Shown here piece by piece: positions 9,161 through 17,667 of a stretch of 64,000 nt of DNA. A model generated the notes under the pieces. The model did no database searches and was not told where the DNA came from. It saw only the letters and a program-made list of their open reading frames with translations. The stretch's first letter is position 1. Each line of letters starts with the position of its first letter. Both the position numbers and the translations under genes were made by a program. The stretch is from Clostridiales bacterium (GTDB taxonomy: Bacteria > Bacillota > Clostridia > Oscillospirales > Oscillospiraceae). The stretch is from the NCBI GenBank assembly GCA_014799505.1, contig JAAVHV010000008.1, positions 25,722 through 89,721 of the forward strand, read 5' to 3'.

Positions 9161-9192
9161 CCGCGGACTATTTGGAATGGAGTAGTCCGCGG
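9161..9192 (-). other. Leader hairpin upstream of the ATPase gene
   Basis: CCGCGGACTA (9161-9170) and TAGTCCGCGG (9183-9192) form a perfect 10-bp stem in the predicted transcript leader. A second dyad, TTCCCGGA / TCCGGGAA, lies at about 9069-9091, close to the start codon. No known riboswitch class is recognised. Confidence 0.45.
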
Positions 9193-9290
9193 CCCGTCAA
9201 TTTAGTGCGCCCGCAGGCGCTGGTATGGAAAAGCGGCCCATAAGCTCCGCCGGATCCATCATTATGGATGAACGCTATGGTACTGGTAAA

Positions 9291-9320
9291 AATATAGCAC
9301 GGCCAGTGTAGAATTGTCAA
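9291..9320 (-). promoter_or_regulatory. Sigma-A promoter of the ATPase gene
   Basis: On the minus strand, TTGACA (9320-9315), 18-nt spacer, TATATT (9296-9291). This gives a leader of about 260 nt containing two hairpins. Confidence 0.65.
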
Positions 9321-9446
9321 GGGAAAATGGGCCGGAATTTTGTCATTTTTGTTAGCGGCCTCTCATATTTTCCCAGTGTAATGCTCCGCTCTTCCCGTCT
9401 GGCAGATCCGCCACAAATTTTCACCTGAAATATGTCGCTTTATGGC

Positions 9447-9475
9447 TTGACGCAAGGGGTGGGAAACGATATAAT
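9447..9475 (+). promoter_or_regulatory. Sigma-A promoter of the hydrogenase gene
   Basis: TTGACG (9447-9452), 17-nt spacer, TATAAT (9470-9475). It is divergent from the ATPase-gene promoter. The rest of the 9025-9541 interval holds only these promoters and leader hairpins. Confidence 0.75.
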
Positions 9476-9541
9476 TCTGATAGGTTCGATAATTTTTTAA
9501 CAAATCATACTACTTTTCTAGTTTTTGGAGGAGAAGCTGTC

Positions 9542-11041
9542 ATGCGTCATTATGAAACTACCGTCCAGGAGCTGAAGGACAAGGTACTTACCGCCGTAGC
9601 CCGGCTGGCCTGGAACGACAAGCTCCAGGGCAACGACCTGCTGAACATCCCGGAGGAGATCGTCCCCGGTCCCGAGGCCCAGATGCGCTGCTGCATTTAC
9701 AAGGAGCGGGCCGTGGTCACCAGCCGGGTGAAGATGGCCATGGGCGGCGACCGGGCCAACCCCTCCCTGGTGGAGGTCATGCCCATCGCCTGCGACGAGT
9801 GTCCCGTCACCGAGATCAGCGTGGGCCCGTCCTGCCGGGGCTGTATCGCCCACCGCTGTATGGAGGCGTGCCCCAAGGGGGCCATCCGCATTGAGAACCA
9901 CCGCTCCGTCATCGACCACTCCAAGTGCGTGCTGTGCGGCAAGTGCATCCAGGCCTGCCCCTACGGCGCCATCACCAAGAACGTGCGCCCCTGCGAGCGC
10001 GCCTGCCCGGTCAAGGCCATCTCCATGGGCGAGGACCGCAAGGCCAGCATCGACGCCACCAAGTGCATCTCCTGCGGTGAGTGCGTCATCCAGTGCCCCT
10101 TCGGCGCCATCATGGACAAATCCTACATCGTGGACGTGATCCAGATGCTGATGGGCGCGGACAAGTGGGGCCTGCACGTGTACGCCATTCTGGCCCCCGC
10201 GTTCGTGGGCCAGTTCGACTGCACCCCCGGCCAGATGGTATCCGCCCTGAAAGAGATGGGCTTCTACGACGTGGGGGAGGTGGCCCTGGGCGCCGACCTG
10301 ACCGCCAAGGCGGAGGCCGCCGAGTTCGACGAGCGGGGCGGCGAGTCCATGACCTCCTCCTGCTGCCCGGCCTTCGTGGCCTACGTGGAGCGGCATATGC
10401 CCGACATGGTGCCCAAGGTCTCCACCACCCCCTCCCCCATGGTCATGCTGGGCCGGTACATCAAGGACCGGGACCCCCTGGCCCGGGTGGTATTCATCGG
10501 CCCGTGCGTGGCCAAGAAGCGGGAGTTCCATCTGGGCCGCACCCGCTCCTCCGTGGATCTGGTGCTCACCTTTGAGGAGCTGTACGCCATGCTGGCCGCC
10601 AAGGACATCGACGTGACCAAGATGCCCGAGGCGTCCCTGGACCACGCCAGCGGCTTTGGCCGCAGCTTTGCCGCCAGCGGCGGCGTGGCGGCGGCGGTGG
10701 GTCAGGCCCTGAAGGAGATGGGCAGCTCCGTAGAGGCCAAGACCCTGCCCTGCTCCGGCATTGAGGAGTGCAAGATGGCCCTGCTGAAGATGTCCAAGGG
10801 TGTGCTGCCCGAGAACTTCATCGAGGGCATGGCCTGCCAGGGCGGCTGCGTCCAGGGCCCGGCGGTCATCATGCGCAGCCCCAAAAACAAGGCCGAGGTG
10901 TCCAAGCACGCCAAGCAGGCGGGAGAGCGCACCATCAACGACGCCGTCAACAACGCCGGAGGCTCGGCGGAGCCCACCAGCAGCGAATCCAAGCCCGGCG
11001 GAGCTGTGGAGAAGAACCGGGTAGCCGTTGAACAAGCCTGA
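9542..11041 (+). CDS. Monomeric [FeFe] hydrogenase, group B type
   Basis: A 499-residue iron-sulfur protein. The N-terminal half holds three cysteine clusters (CDECP...CRGC...CMEACPKGA, CVLCGKCIQACPYGA, CISCGECVIQCPFGA), consistent with several [4Fe-4S] sites. The C-terminal half has the three H-cluster motifs: TSSCCPAF (about residue 271), PCVAKKRE (about 320) and EGMACQGGCVQGP (about 430). This order, with ferredoxin-like domains and no NADH-binding partner, fits group B monomeric [FeFe] hydrogenases of anaerobic Clostridia, which exchange electrons with ferredoxin. Direction (hydrogen production or uptake) is not evident. No maturase genes (hydE, hydF, hydG) lie nearby. The ATG follows GGAGGAGAAG; the gene is monocistronic. 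Confidence 0.92.
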   Translation: MRHYETTVQELKDKVLTAVARLAWNDKLQGNDLLNIPEEIVPGPEAQMRCCIYKERAVVTSRVKMAMGGDRANPSLVEVMPIACDECPVTEISVGPSCRGCIAHRCMEACPKGAIRIENHRSVIDHSKCVLCGKCIQACPYGAITKNVRPCERACPVKAISMGEDRKASIDATKCISCGECVIQCPFGAIMDKSYIVDVIQMLMGADKWGLHVYAILAPAFVGQFDCTPGQMVSALKEMGFYDVGEVALGADLTAKAEAAEFDERGGESMTSSCCPAFVAYVERHMPDMVPKVSTTPSPMVMLGRYIKDRDPLARVVFIGPCVAKKREFHLGRTRSSVDLVLTFEELYAMLAAKDIDVTKMPEASLDHASGFGRSFAASGGVAAAVGQALKEMGSSVEAKTLPCSGIEECKMALLKMSKGVLPENFIEGMACQGGCVQGPAVIMRSPKNKAEVSKHAKQAGERTINDAVNNAGGSAEPTSSESKPGGAVEKNRVAVEQA

Positions 11042-11075
11042 GTTTGAACCCCATCCCCCTTCCCTTGACAGGCAG

Positions 11076-11107
11076 AACTCCCCGGCGTCCGCGCCGGGGA
11101 GTTTTTT
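11076..11107 (+). terminator. Intrinsic terminator after the hydrogenase gene
   Basis: An 11-bp stem AACTCCCCGGC / GCCGGGGAGTT with a short loop, then TTTTTTC. Confidence 0.9.
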
Positions 11108-11140
11108 CATCAACCGCCCAGCCTTTTCCGAGCCAGGCCC

Positions 11141-11169
11141 TTGCAATCCCGGCATTTTTCCTATATAAT
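11141..11169 (+). promoter_or_regulatory. Sigma-A promoter of leuS
   Basis: TTGCAA (11141-11146), 17-nt spacer, TATAAT (11164-11169). The leader is only about 40 nt, too short for a T-box. Confidence 0.75.
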
Positions 11170-11214
11170 GTTTTGACTTCATAAATTCAATTCTCACCCA
11201 AGGAAGTGTTCACA

Positions 11215-13635
11215 TTGAAATACGATTTCGCCGCCATTGAGCCCAAATGGCAAAAGCGCTGGGAAGAGGCCAAGGTCTACGCCGCCGCCGACCACAGCGA
11301 CAAGCCCAAGTTCTATGGCCTCATCGAGTTCCCCTATCCCTCCGGCCAGGGGCTCCACGTGGGCCATCCCCGGCCCTACACCGCCATGGACATCGTCACC
11401 CGCAAAAAGCGGATGGACGGGTTCAACGTGCTCTTCCCCATGGGCTTCGACGCCTTCGGCCTGCCCACGGAGAACTACGCCATCAAGAACCACATCCACC
11501 CCGCCGTGGTGACCAAAAACAACATTGCCCGCTTTACCGAGCAGCTCAAGCGGCTGGGTTACGGCTTTGACTGGGACCGGGTGGTGGACACCACCGACCC
11601 CAACTACTACAAGTGGACCCAGTGGATCTTCCTCCAGCTCTATAAAAAGGGTCTGGCCTACAAGGCCACCATGCCGGTGAACTGGTGTACCTCCTGCAAG
11701 TGCGTCCTCGCCAACGAGGAGGTCGTAGAGGGCGTTTGCGAGCGCTGCGGCTCCCCCGTCATCCGCAAGGAGAAGAGCCAGTGGATGCTGAAGATCACCG
11801 AGTACGCCCAGCGGCTCATCGACGACCTGGACGACGTGGACTTCATCGAGCGGGTCAAGATCCAGCAGCGCAACTGGATCGGCCGCTCCACCGGCGCGGA
11901 GGTCACCTTCAAGGCCACCACCGGGGAGGACATCGTGGTGTTCACCACCCGGCCCGACACCCTGTTCGGCGCCACCTATATGGTGCTGTCCCCCGAGCAC
12001 GCTCTGGTAAAGGGCTGGCTGGAGGCGGGCAAGCTGAATAACGCCGACGAGGTCACCGCCTACCAGAAGGCCGCCGCCTCCAAGTCCGATCTGGAGCGCA
12101 CCGAGCTGAACAAGGAAAAGACCGGCGTCTGCCTGGACGGCGTGCGGGGCGTCAACCCGGTGAACGGCCGGGAGATCCCCATCTTCATCTCCGACTATGT
12201 GCTGGCCACCTATGGCACCGGCGCCATCATGGCCGTCCCCGCCCACGACGACCGTGACTGGGAGTTCGCCAAAAAGTTCGGCTGTGAGATCATCGAGGTA
12301 GTGTCCGGCGGCGAGGACGTGCAGAAGGCCGCCTTCACCGCCAAGGACGACACCGGCATCATGGTCAACTCCGAGTTCCTCAACGGCCTGACCGTCAAGG
12401 ATGCTATCCCCGTTATCACGAAATGGCTGGAGGAGAAGGGCATCGGCGAGGCCAAGGTGAACTACAAGCTGCGCGACTGGGTGTTCTCCCGTCAGCGCTA
12501 CTGGGGCGAGCCCATCCCCATGGTGAACTGCGAGAAGTGCGGCTGGGTGCCCCTGCCCGAGAGTGAGCTGCCCCTGCTGCTCCCCGACGTGGAGAGCTAT
12601 GAGCCCACCGACGACGGCGAGTCCCCCATCAGCAAGATGACCGACTGGGTGAACACCACCTGCCCCTGCTGCGGCGGCCCCGCCAAGCGTGAGACGGACA
12701 CCATGCCCCAGTGGGCCGGATCCTCCTGGTACTTCCTGCGGTATATGGACCCCAACAACGACCAGGCGCTGGCCTCCAAGGAAGCGCTGGACTACTGGTC
12801 CCCCGTCGACTGGTACAACGGCGGCATGGAGCACACCACCCTCCATCTGCTCTACTCCCGGTTCTGGCATAAGTTCCTGTACGACATCGGCGTGGTGCCC
12901 ACCAAGGAGCCCTACCAGAAGCGCACCAGCCACGGCATGATCCTGGGCGAGGGCGGCGAGAAGATGTCCAAGTCCCGGGGCAACGTGGTCAACCCGGACG
13001 ACGTGGTAAAGGCCTACGGCGCGGACACCCTGCGTCTGTATATCATGTTCATCGGCGACTTTGAGCAGGCCGCGGTCTGGTCGGACAACGCGGTGAAGGG
13101 CTGCAAACGATTCCTGGACAAGGTGTGGAACCTGGCGGAGAGCTGTTCGGACAGCCTGAACTACACCCGCGAGAACGAGGCGAGCATCCACAAGTGCATC
13201 AAGAAGGTGGCGGACGACATTGAGGCCATGAAGTTCAACACCGCCATCGCCGCCATGATGACCCTGGTGGGCGACTTCCAGAAGAACGGCTGCTCCAAGG
13301 GCGACATGAAAACGCTGGTCACCATGCTGTCCCCCTTCGCCCCCCATGTGGCGGAGGAGCTGTGGGAGATGCTGGGCGGCAAGGGCTTCGTGTGCCAGCA
13401 GCCCTGGCCCGCTTACGATGAGAGCAAGACCGTGGCCGACACCATCCAGATGGCCGTCCAGGTCAACGGCAAGGTGCGGGCCAACATCACCGTCCCCACC
13501 GGAGCGGACAACGAGGCCATTGTGGCGTCCGCCATGGCGGACGCCAAGGTGCGGAAGTTCACCGACGGCATGGCCCTGGTCAAGACCATCGTGGTGCCGG
13601 GGCGGCTGGTCAATCTGATTGTGAAACCGCAGTAA
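11215..13635 (+). CDS. leuS: Leucyl-tRNA synthetase
   Basis: Class I aminoacyl-tRNA synthetase charging tRNA-Leu. The 806-residue protein has the HIGH-type motif [11 protein letters not shown] near residue 47, a long CP1 editing domain (about 220-410, with the Thr-rich [12 protein letters not shown] motif), a zinc-finger-like CxxC pair, the KMSKS motif ([11 protein letters not shown], about residue 585) and an anticodon-binding C-terminal part. Size is normal for a bacterial LeuS. The start is taken as TTG at 11215, since AGGAAG sits 8 nt before it and the protein then begins [20 protein letters not shown] three codons earlier overlaps that site. A short membrane-protein gene follows at once. 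Confidence 0.95.
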   Translation: MKYDFAAIEPKWQKRWEEAKVYAAADHSDKPKFYGLIEFPYPSGQGLHVGHPRPYTAMDIVTRKKRMDGFNVLFPMGFDAFGLPTENYAIKNHIHPAVVTKNNIARFTEQLKRLGYGFDWDRVVDTTDPNYYKWTQWIFLQLYKKGLAYKATMPVNWCTSCKCVLANEEVVEGVCERCGSPVIRKEKSQWMLKITEYAQRLIDDLDDVDFIERVKIQQRNWIGRSTGAEVTFKATTGEDIVVFTTRPDTLFGATYMVLSPEHALVKGWLEAGKLNNADEVTAYQKAAASKSDLERTELNKEKTGVCLDGVRGVNPVNGREIPIFISDYVLATYGTGAIMAVPAHDDRDWEFAKKFGCEIIEVVSGGEDVQKAAFTAKDDTGIMVNSEFLNGLTVKDAIPVITKWLEEKGIGEAKVNYKLRDWVFSRQRYWGEPIPMVNCEKCGWVPLPESELPLLLPDVESYEPTDDGESPISKMTDWVNTTCPCCGGPAKRETDTMPQWAGSSWYFLRYMDPNNDQALASKEALDYWSPVDWYNGGMEHTTLHLLYSRFWHKFLYDIGVVPTKEPYQKRTSHGMILGEGGEKMSKSRGNVVNPDDVVKAYGADTLRLYIMFIGDFEQAAVWSDNAVKGCKRFLDKVWNLAESCSDSLNYTRENEASIHKCIKKVADDIEAMKFNTAIAAMMTLVGDFQKNGCSKGDMKTLVTMLSPFAPHVAEELWEMLGGKGFVCQQPWPAYDESKTVADTIQMAVQVNGKVRANITVPTGADNEAIVASAMADAKVRKFTDGMALVKTIVVPGRLVNLIVKPQ

Positions 13636-13639
13636 GCAT

Positions 13640-13780
13640 ATGGGTACAAAATATATGCTGCTGGGCATCGTGCTGTGCCTGTGCGGGATCATATTGGCCG
13701 CTTTCCCCAGCCCCGTTGCTTGGGCCTTTGCGGGCGGCGGGCTGCTCCTGGCGCTCATCGGCCTGTACAAAGAGGGTTGA
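13640..13780 (+). CDS. Small two-helix membrane protein
   Basis: A 46-codon frame starting ATG 4 nt after the leuS stop. Its product begins MGTKYMLLGIVLCLCGI and has two hydrophobic segments (about residues 5-21 and 25-41) ending LYKEG. The ribosome-binding site is weak, so expression would rely on coupling to leuS. No family is recognised. The steady hydrophobic pattern with a charged tail supports a real small protein, but it could be chance. Confidence 0.45.
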   Translation: MGTKYMLLGIVLCLCGIILAAFPSPVAWAFAGGGLLLALIGLYKEG

Positions 13781-13836
13781 GGGGACGTCTAACAGCATCT
13801 GCCATCTGAAATCGCAAAATCCCCTATATTTTGCGG

Positions 13837-13865
13837 TTGACATTGGGACGGTTTTCACATATAAT
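13837..13865 (+). promoter_or_regulatory. Sigma-A promoter of rpsU
   Basis: Perfect consensus TTGACA (13837-13842), 17-nt spacer, TATAAT (13860-13865), about 78 nt before the start codon. This fits a highly expressed ribosomal gene. Confidence 0.9.
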
Positions 13866-13943
13866 AGTCCTGTTAAAGCCATCGTCAATGGCCCCTAAAG
13901 CATCCTGGAGTTAACCGGATGTTTCGGAGGGAGGGAAATATAG

Positions 13944-14129
13944 ATGTCCGAAGTTCATGTCCGCGAGGGCGAGTCTCTGGAGAACGCGCTGAAGCGCTTT
14001 AAGCGCAGCTGCGCCAAGTCCGGCGTTCTGGCCGAGGTGCGTAAGCGCGAGTTCTATGACAGCCCCAGCGTCAAGCGCCGCAAGAAGAGCGAGGCGGCCC
14101 GGAAGAACCGCAATAAGAAGTTCTATTGA
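13944..14129 (+). CDS. rpsU: 30S ribosomal protein bS21
   Basis: A 61-residue basic protein of the small subunit that helps mRNA recognition in initiation. It has the full family pattern: [37 protein letters not shown], then a lysine/arginine-rich tail. Length is typical of Firmicutes. GGAGGGAGGG lies upstream of the ATG. It has its own strong promoter and terminator and so is a single-gene unit. Confidence 0.97.
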   Translation: MSEVHVREGESLENALKRFKRSCAKSGVLAEVRKREFYDSPSVKRRKKSEAARKNRNKKFY

Positions 14130-14135
14130 TGATGA

Positions 14136-14167
14136 AGCAGCGTCCTGAAACGGGACGCTGCTTTTAT
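14136..14167 (+). terminator. Intrinsic terminator of rpsU
   Basis: AGCAGCGTCC / GGACGCTGCT stem with a short loop, followed by TTTTATTTT. Confidence 0.9.
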
Positions 14168-14207
14168 TTTCCCTGAGGCGTTCCCGTTGTAGGGCGTATA
14201 TAAATTG

Positions 14208-14235
14208 GAATATTTGCCCAAACTTGGCATAGAGT
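14208..14235 (+). promoter_or_regulatory. Possible sigma-E promoter of yaaL-bofA
   Basis: GAATATT (14208-14214) matches the sigma-E -35 pattern KMATATT. CATAGAGT (14228-14235) matches 6 of 8 bases of the -10 CATACAAT. The spacing is slightly short. A mother-cell promoter makes sense for bofA, but this is a weak call from pattern only. Confidence 0.3.
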
Positions 14236-14276
14236 TTGACAGAGGGTCGTGACCCCGTGAAAGGAAGGTGAAGCCC

Positions 14277-14525
14277 ATGGCAGAGGCAGTCCGTTCTAGC
14301 CGCAGGAAGGAGTTGGCGCGGCGGGAGGAGGAGCGCCGGCAGCTGATGGAGGGGATGCGGGAGACCCGCAATCAGCTCAACTGCGCCTACGCCCAGTTCA
14401 ACGCCTACAGCGATCCCGATCTGGTGGATTCCTGCGTCTATCAGATCAACGCCCTGCAAAGCCGTTACTCCTACTTCCTGCGCCAGATGAAGCTGCTGGA
14501 CGCCGCCCAGGAGGAGGCGGTGTGA
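14277..14525 (+). CDS. YaaL-like protein (DUF2508)
   Basis: An 82-residue, charged, helical protein rich in Arg and Glu (RRKELARREEERRQLMEGM), then a conserved-looking segment YAQFNAYSDPDLVDSCVYQINALQSRYSYFLRQMK. This fits DUF2508/YaaL, which in Bacillus subtilis also lies directly upstream of bofA. Function is unknown. The ATG at 14277 is chosen because AAGGAAGG lies 8 nt upstream; a GTG three codons earlier overlaps that site. Its stop overlaps the next start by 4 bp. Confidence 0.75.
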   Translation: MAEAVRSSRRKELARREEERRQLMEGMRETRNQLNCAYAQFNAYSDPDLVDSCVYQINALQSRYSYFLRQMKLLDAAQEEAV

Positions 14526-14773
14526 GCGGTTGGATCTGGTGGGCGGCAGGGGGACTGTTGCTTGTCCTGGCCCTCTGCCGCCGCCCCCTGGGCGCCCTGT
14601 GCCGTCTGATCGTCCGGTCTGGGATCGGGCTGGTGTTTCTCTGGCTGTTTCAGGGGCTGGGGACGCTGCTGGGCGTTACCCTGGGGGTCAATCTGCTCAA
14701 CGGCCTGGTGCTGGGCGCGCTGGGCCTGCCCGGCCTGGGCCTGCTGCTCCTGACCCAATGGGCCTGGAAGTGA
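14522..14773 (+). CDS. bofA: Pro-sigma-K processing inhibitor BofA family protein
   Basis: An 83-residue membrane protein with three hydrophobic segments. The C-terminal motif GVTLGVNLLNGLVLGALGLPGLGLLLL matches the BofA signature, in which a conserved Asn and a GxPG turn occur. In Bacillus, BofA sits in the outer forespore membrane and inhibits the protease SpoIVFB until late sporulation. It starts with GTG, overlapping the upstream yaaL-like gene by 4 bp, and ends at a terminator. Gene order and family agree, so the call is good, although the family is short and variable. Confidence 0.85.
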   Translation: MSGWIWWAAGGLLLVLALCRRPLGALCRLIVRSGIGLVFLWLFQGLGTLLGVTLGVNLLNGLVLGALGLPGLGLLLLTQWAWK

Positions 14774-14775
14774 GA

Positions 14776-14806
14776 GCCGTCCGGATCTGCCGGACGGCCC
14801 TTTTCT
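14776..14806 (+). terminator. Intrinsic terminator after bofA
   Basis: A 9-bp stem GCCGTCCGG / CCGGACGGC, 5-nt loop, then CCTTTTCT. Confidence 0.75.
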
Positions 14807-14862
14807 GTCTCATTTTGCCGATATTACTTTAACAATTATTTCACAAAATCAGCATTTGGGCG

Positions 14863-14892
14863 TTGAACTGATGGGAAGCCTTATGGTATAAT
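14863..14892 (+). promoter_or_regulatory. Sigma-A promoter of the DUF4015 gene
   Basis: TTGAAC (14863-14868), 18-nt spacer, TATAAT (14887-14892), about 90 nt before the start codon. Confidence 0.6.
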
Positions 14893-14982
14893 ATATTGCT
14901 TCTAATCATACCGCATGGCTGGCACAACGCCATCGAAATCCGATACCGCGCGGTCAGGCGCGGCGTTTGGAGGGAGTTCATC

Positions 14983-16080
14983 ATGGGCGGGCATAAGAAC
15001 CACTACGGATATCACGAATACCGGGGCCGGGGCGGCGGCCGGGGCCGGACGGTGCTGCTGTTCATCATCGCCCTGCTGCTGCTGCTGCTGGCGGCGGGCG
15101 CGGCGTTTTACGCCATGGTGGAGCTGGAGTATACCGACAACGGCGTGAAGATCAGCTGGCGAAACGGCCAAGAGGCCACGCCATCCCATCCTCCCGTTGC
15201 CTCCGACCCGCTGGAGATCGTCACCGGCCCGGTGGACGTCACTGTGGGACCCACAGAGACCGTGGAGCCCACCCCCACGCCTCCGCCGGAGCCTGAATAT
15301 CAACCCATCGCCGCCGTAACCGTGACCACGGCCCAGCTGCGCGGCGGCTCCGCCGCCCAGGCCGTGGCCGCCGCCGGGGGAAACGCCCTGGTGGTGGAGA
15401 TGAAAAACGTCAATGGCTACCTGGCCTGGCAGTCTCAGGCGGCTCTGGCCGCCACCATGGGAACCAACGCCGCTGACAACCTTACCGCTCAGGCGGTGCA
15501 GACCCTGGCTCAGACCACCGACCTGTACCTGGTGGCCAAGATCCAGTGCTTCCGGGATCCGCTGCTGGCCACCAATCGAATCGGATCCCTCATGACCAGG
15601 GGGGGCAATGTGTGGCACGATACACAGGGCATGGGCTGGTCCAGCCCCGCCAACCAGCAGGCGGCGGACTATCTGTCCACTCTGTGCCTGGAGCTGGCCG
15701 ACATGGGCTTCGATGAAATCCTGCTGGATAAGGCCGGTTACCCCAACTTCGGCGAGGTCAACGTGCTGGCCACCAGCGACAACCGCCCGGAGGATCTCTC
15801 CATCCCCGTGTCCGCCTTCCTGGAGCGCCTCTCCGGGGAGCTGGCCCAGCGCGGTGTGTGCCTAAGCGTGCTCACCGACGAGACGCTGCTGCCGGGGGAC
15901 GCGGTGCTCACCGGCCTGACCTCCGATGTGCTAGCCGGCCATGTGGGCCGGGTATGGCTGGACGGCAGCGCCAGCGCCCAGCAGTACAGCGCCCTGCTCA
16001 CCGCGGCGGGCTGGAGTGACACCGCTCCCCGGGTGGTAGCGAAAAACGCCCCCTTCGACGGAGGCAGCTGGTATCGCTAA
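14983..16080 (+). CDS. Membrane-anchored putative glycoside hydrolase (DUF4015)
   Basis: A 365-residue protein: a short basic Gly/Arg-rich cytoplasmic tail, one membrane helix (about residues 23-46), a Pro/Thr linker (PTPPPEP, about 100-107), then a TIM-barrel-like domain. The segments NALVVEMKNVNGYLAW, VAKIQCFRDPLLATN and ELADMGFDEILLDKAGYPNFG fit the DUF4015 putative glycosidase family, in which the last segment gives the acidic active-site residues. The substrate is unknown; a cell-surface polysaccharide is likely. The ATG follows GGAGGGAG. The gene is monocistronic, between its own promoter and terminator. Confidence 0.75.
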   Translation: MGGHKNHYGYHEYRGRGGGRGRTVLLFIIALLLLLLAAGAAFYAMVELEYTDNGVKISWRNGQEATPSHPPVASDPLEIVTGPVDVTVGPTETVEPTPTPPPEPEYQPIAAVTVTTAQLRGGSAAQAVAAAGGNALVVEMKNVNGYLAWQSQAALAATMGTNAADNLTAQAVQTLAQTTDLYLVAKIQCFRDPLLATNRIGSLMTRGGNVWHDTQGMGWSSPANQQAADYLSTLCLELADMGFDEILLDKAGYPNFGEVNVLATSDNRPEDLSIPVSAFLERLSGELAQRGVCLSVLTDETLLPGDAVLTGLTSDVLAGHVGRVWLDGSASAQQYSALLTAAGWSDTAPRVVAKNAPFDGGSWYR

Positions 16081-16085
16081 TACGA

Positions 16086-16119
16086 AAATCCCCCACCGCG
16101 TCGCGGTGGGGGATTTTTC
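16086..16119 (+). terminator. Terminator between DUF4015 and permease genes
   Basis: ATCCCCCACCGCG / CGCGGTGGGGGAT stem followed by TTTTTCC. It separates two convergent genes and may act in both directions. Confidence 0.85.
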
Positions 16120-16145
16120 CGCTCAAAGGCGGGGAGATCCTATCA

Positions 16146-17570
16146 TCACACGATCAGGAAGAACTTGATGAGGAACAGCGCGGAGATGACATAGGTCAGC
16201 ACAGACACGTCCTTGGCCTTGCCGGAGAACACCTTGATGACGGTGTAGGAGATCAGGCCCAGGCCGATGGCGTGGCCGATGGAGCTGGAGATGGGCATGG
16301 CGATGAGCATCAGCGCCACGGGCACCATCTGATCCATGTCGTCGAACTTCACGTTCTTCAGGCCCTGGAGCATCAGCACGCCCACGTAGATCAGGGCGGC
16401 GGAGGTGGCGGCGGCGGGGATGATGGCCGCGATGGGGGCGATGAACATACAGGCCAGGAAGATGATGCCGCAGGTCAGGGCAGTCAGGCCGGTGCGGCCG
16501 CCCGCTTCCACGCCGGAGGCGGACTCCACGAAGGTGGTGACAGTGGAGGTGCCGGTGCAGGCGCCGGCTACGGTGCCGATGGCGTCGGCCAGCAGGGCCT
16601 CCTTCATGTTGGGCATATTGCCCTGCTTGTCCACCATGCCGGCCCGGGAGGCGGTGCCCACCAGGGTGCCGATGGTGTCAAACATATCGATCATGCAGAA
16701 GGTAATGATCAGGGTAACCACGGTGAACACGCCGATGTCCATGAAGCCCTTGAAGTTGAACTTGAACAGGGTGGTGCTGGCCATATCGGCGAAGGGGGGG
16801 ATGAAGGAGGCGGTGGCCAGGGACTCGAAGGGATTGACCTTCAGGAAGGCGAAGGAGCCGATCCAGTAGATCACGGAGGCGGCCAGCATACCGATCAGCA
16901 CCGCGCCCTTGATGCCCTTCTTGGCCAGCAGGACGATGACGAACAGGCCGATGAACATGGTGGCCACGCTGAGCACCATGGCGGAGTAGCCGGAGCCCAT
17001 GGTGTCCCTGGCGGAGGAGGCGGTGAGCGCGCCGAAGAAGTCACGCATGACGTAGAACGGGCCGCCGTTCTCGGAGTAGATGCCGGCGTTGGAGCCGAAG
17101 CCGATGTTCATCAGCATCAGGCCGATGGCGGGGGCGATGCCCAGGCGCACGCCCAGGGGGATGGCGTCCACGATCTTCTCACGGATGTTGAGCAGGGACA
17201 GGGCGATGAACACGATGCCCTCCACGAGGATGATGACCAGCGCGGCCTGGAAGCAGGACGTATAGTCGTCCGACTTGGTGATGACCATGATGTTGGCCAC
17301 AACCACGGCGAAGAAGCTGTTCAGGCCCATGCCGGGGGCCAGGCAGAAGGGCTTGTTGGCCAGGAAGGCCATGGCAAACATACCGATGGCGGAGGCGATG
17401 CAGGTGGCCAGGAACACGCCGTTCCACAGGGGGGTGCCCACCGCGAAGCCGGTGAGCAGATTGGGGTTCAGGGCGATGATGTAGGCCATCGTCATGAACG
17501 TGGTGAGACCGGCCACGATTTCGGTGCGTACCGTGGTGCCGTTCTCCTTGAGCTTGAAAATTTTCTCCAT
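16146..17570 (-). CDS. NCS2 family purine permease (AzgA/PbuG-like)
   Basis: A proton-coupled nucleobase importer. The 474-residue protein has about 12-14 membrane helices. It shows AzgA-branch motifs: EIVAGLTTFMTMAYIIALNPNLL near the N-terminus, FCLAPGMGLNSFFA in helix 3, and a GxxTVTTFVESASGVEAGGRTGLTA segment in the second half. The AzgA branch takes up adenine, guanine or hypoxanthine. A guanine-type purine riboswitch with a terminator in its leader supports control by purine level and suggests guanine or hypoxanthine as substrate. The divergent gene encodes a purine-type phosphoribosyltransferase, so uptake and salvage are side by side. Confidence 0.93.
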   Translation of the reverse strand: MEKIFKLKENGTTVRTEIVAGLTTFMTMAYIIALNPNLLTGFAVGTPLWNGVFLATCIASAIGMFAMAFLANKPFCLAPGMGLNSFFAVVVANIMVITKSDDYTSCFQAALVIILVEGIVFIALSLLNIREKIVDAIPLGVRLGIAPAIGLMLMNIGFGSNAGIYSENGGPFYVMRDFFGALTASSARDTMGSGYSAMVLSVATMFIGLFVIVLLAKKGIKGAVLIGMLAASVIYWIGSFAFLKVNPFESLATASFIPPFADMASTTLFKFNFKGFMDIGVFTVVTLIITFCMIDMFDTIGTLVGTASRAGMVDKQGNMPNMKEALLADAIGTVAGACTGTSTVTTFVESASGVEAGGRTGLTALTCGIIFLACMFIAPIAAIIPAAATSAALIYVGVLMLQGLKNVKFDDMDQMVPVALMLIAMPISSSIGHAIGLGLISYTVIKVFSGKAKDVSVLTYVISALFLIKFFLIV

Positions 17571-17614
17571 AAAAAACTCCCTCTCCAGTATTTCCTTCAG
17601 TAAAATCGGGGAGG

Positions 17615-17655
17615 GAAAACAAAATCAGCCCGGAAACGAACCGTAATTCCGCGCT
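17615..17655 (-). terminator. Riboswitch-controlled terminator
   Basis: Read on the minus strand, GCGCGGAA and TTCCGGGC pair at 7 of 8 positions around a TTACGGTTCG-type loop, then comes TGATTTTGTTTT. It lies between the purine aptamer and the permease start, so ligand binding would favour termination. Confidence 0.65.
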
Positions 17656-17667
17656 TGTTTTTGCAGC

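Noticed and set aside
11170-11214. T-box riboswitch before leuS
   Set aside because: Only about 40 nt lie between the promoter and the start codon; no specifier stem or terminator fits.
11194-13770. 858-codon open frame antisense to leuS
   Set aside because: Composition artefact opposite a highly conserved gene; the product has no recognisable domain.
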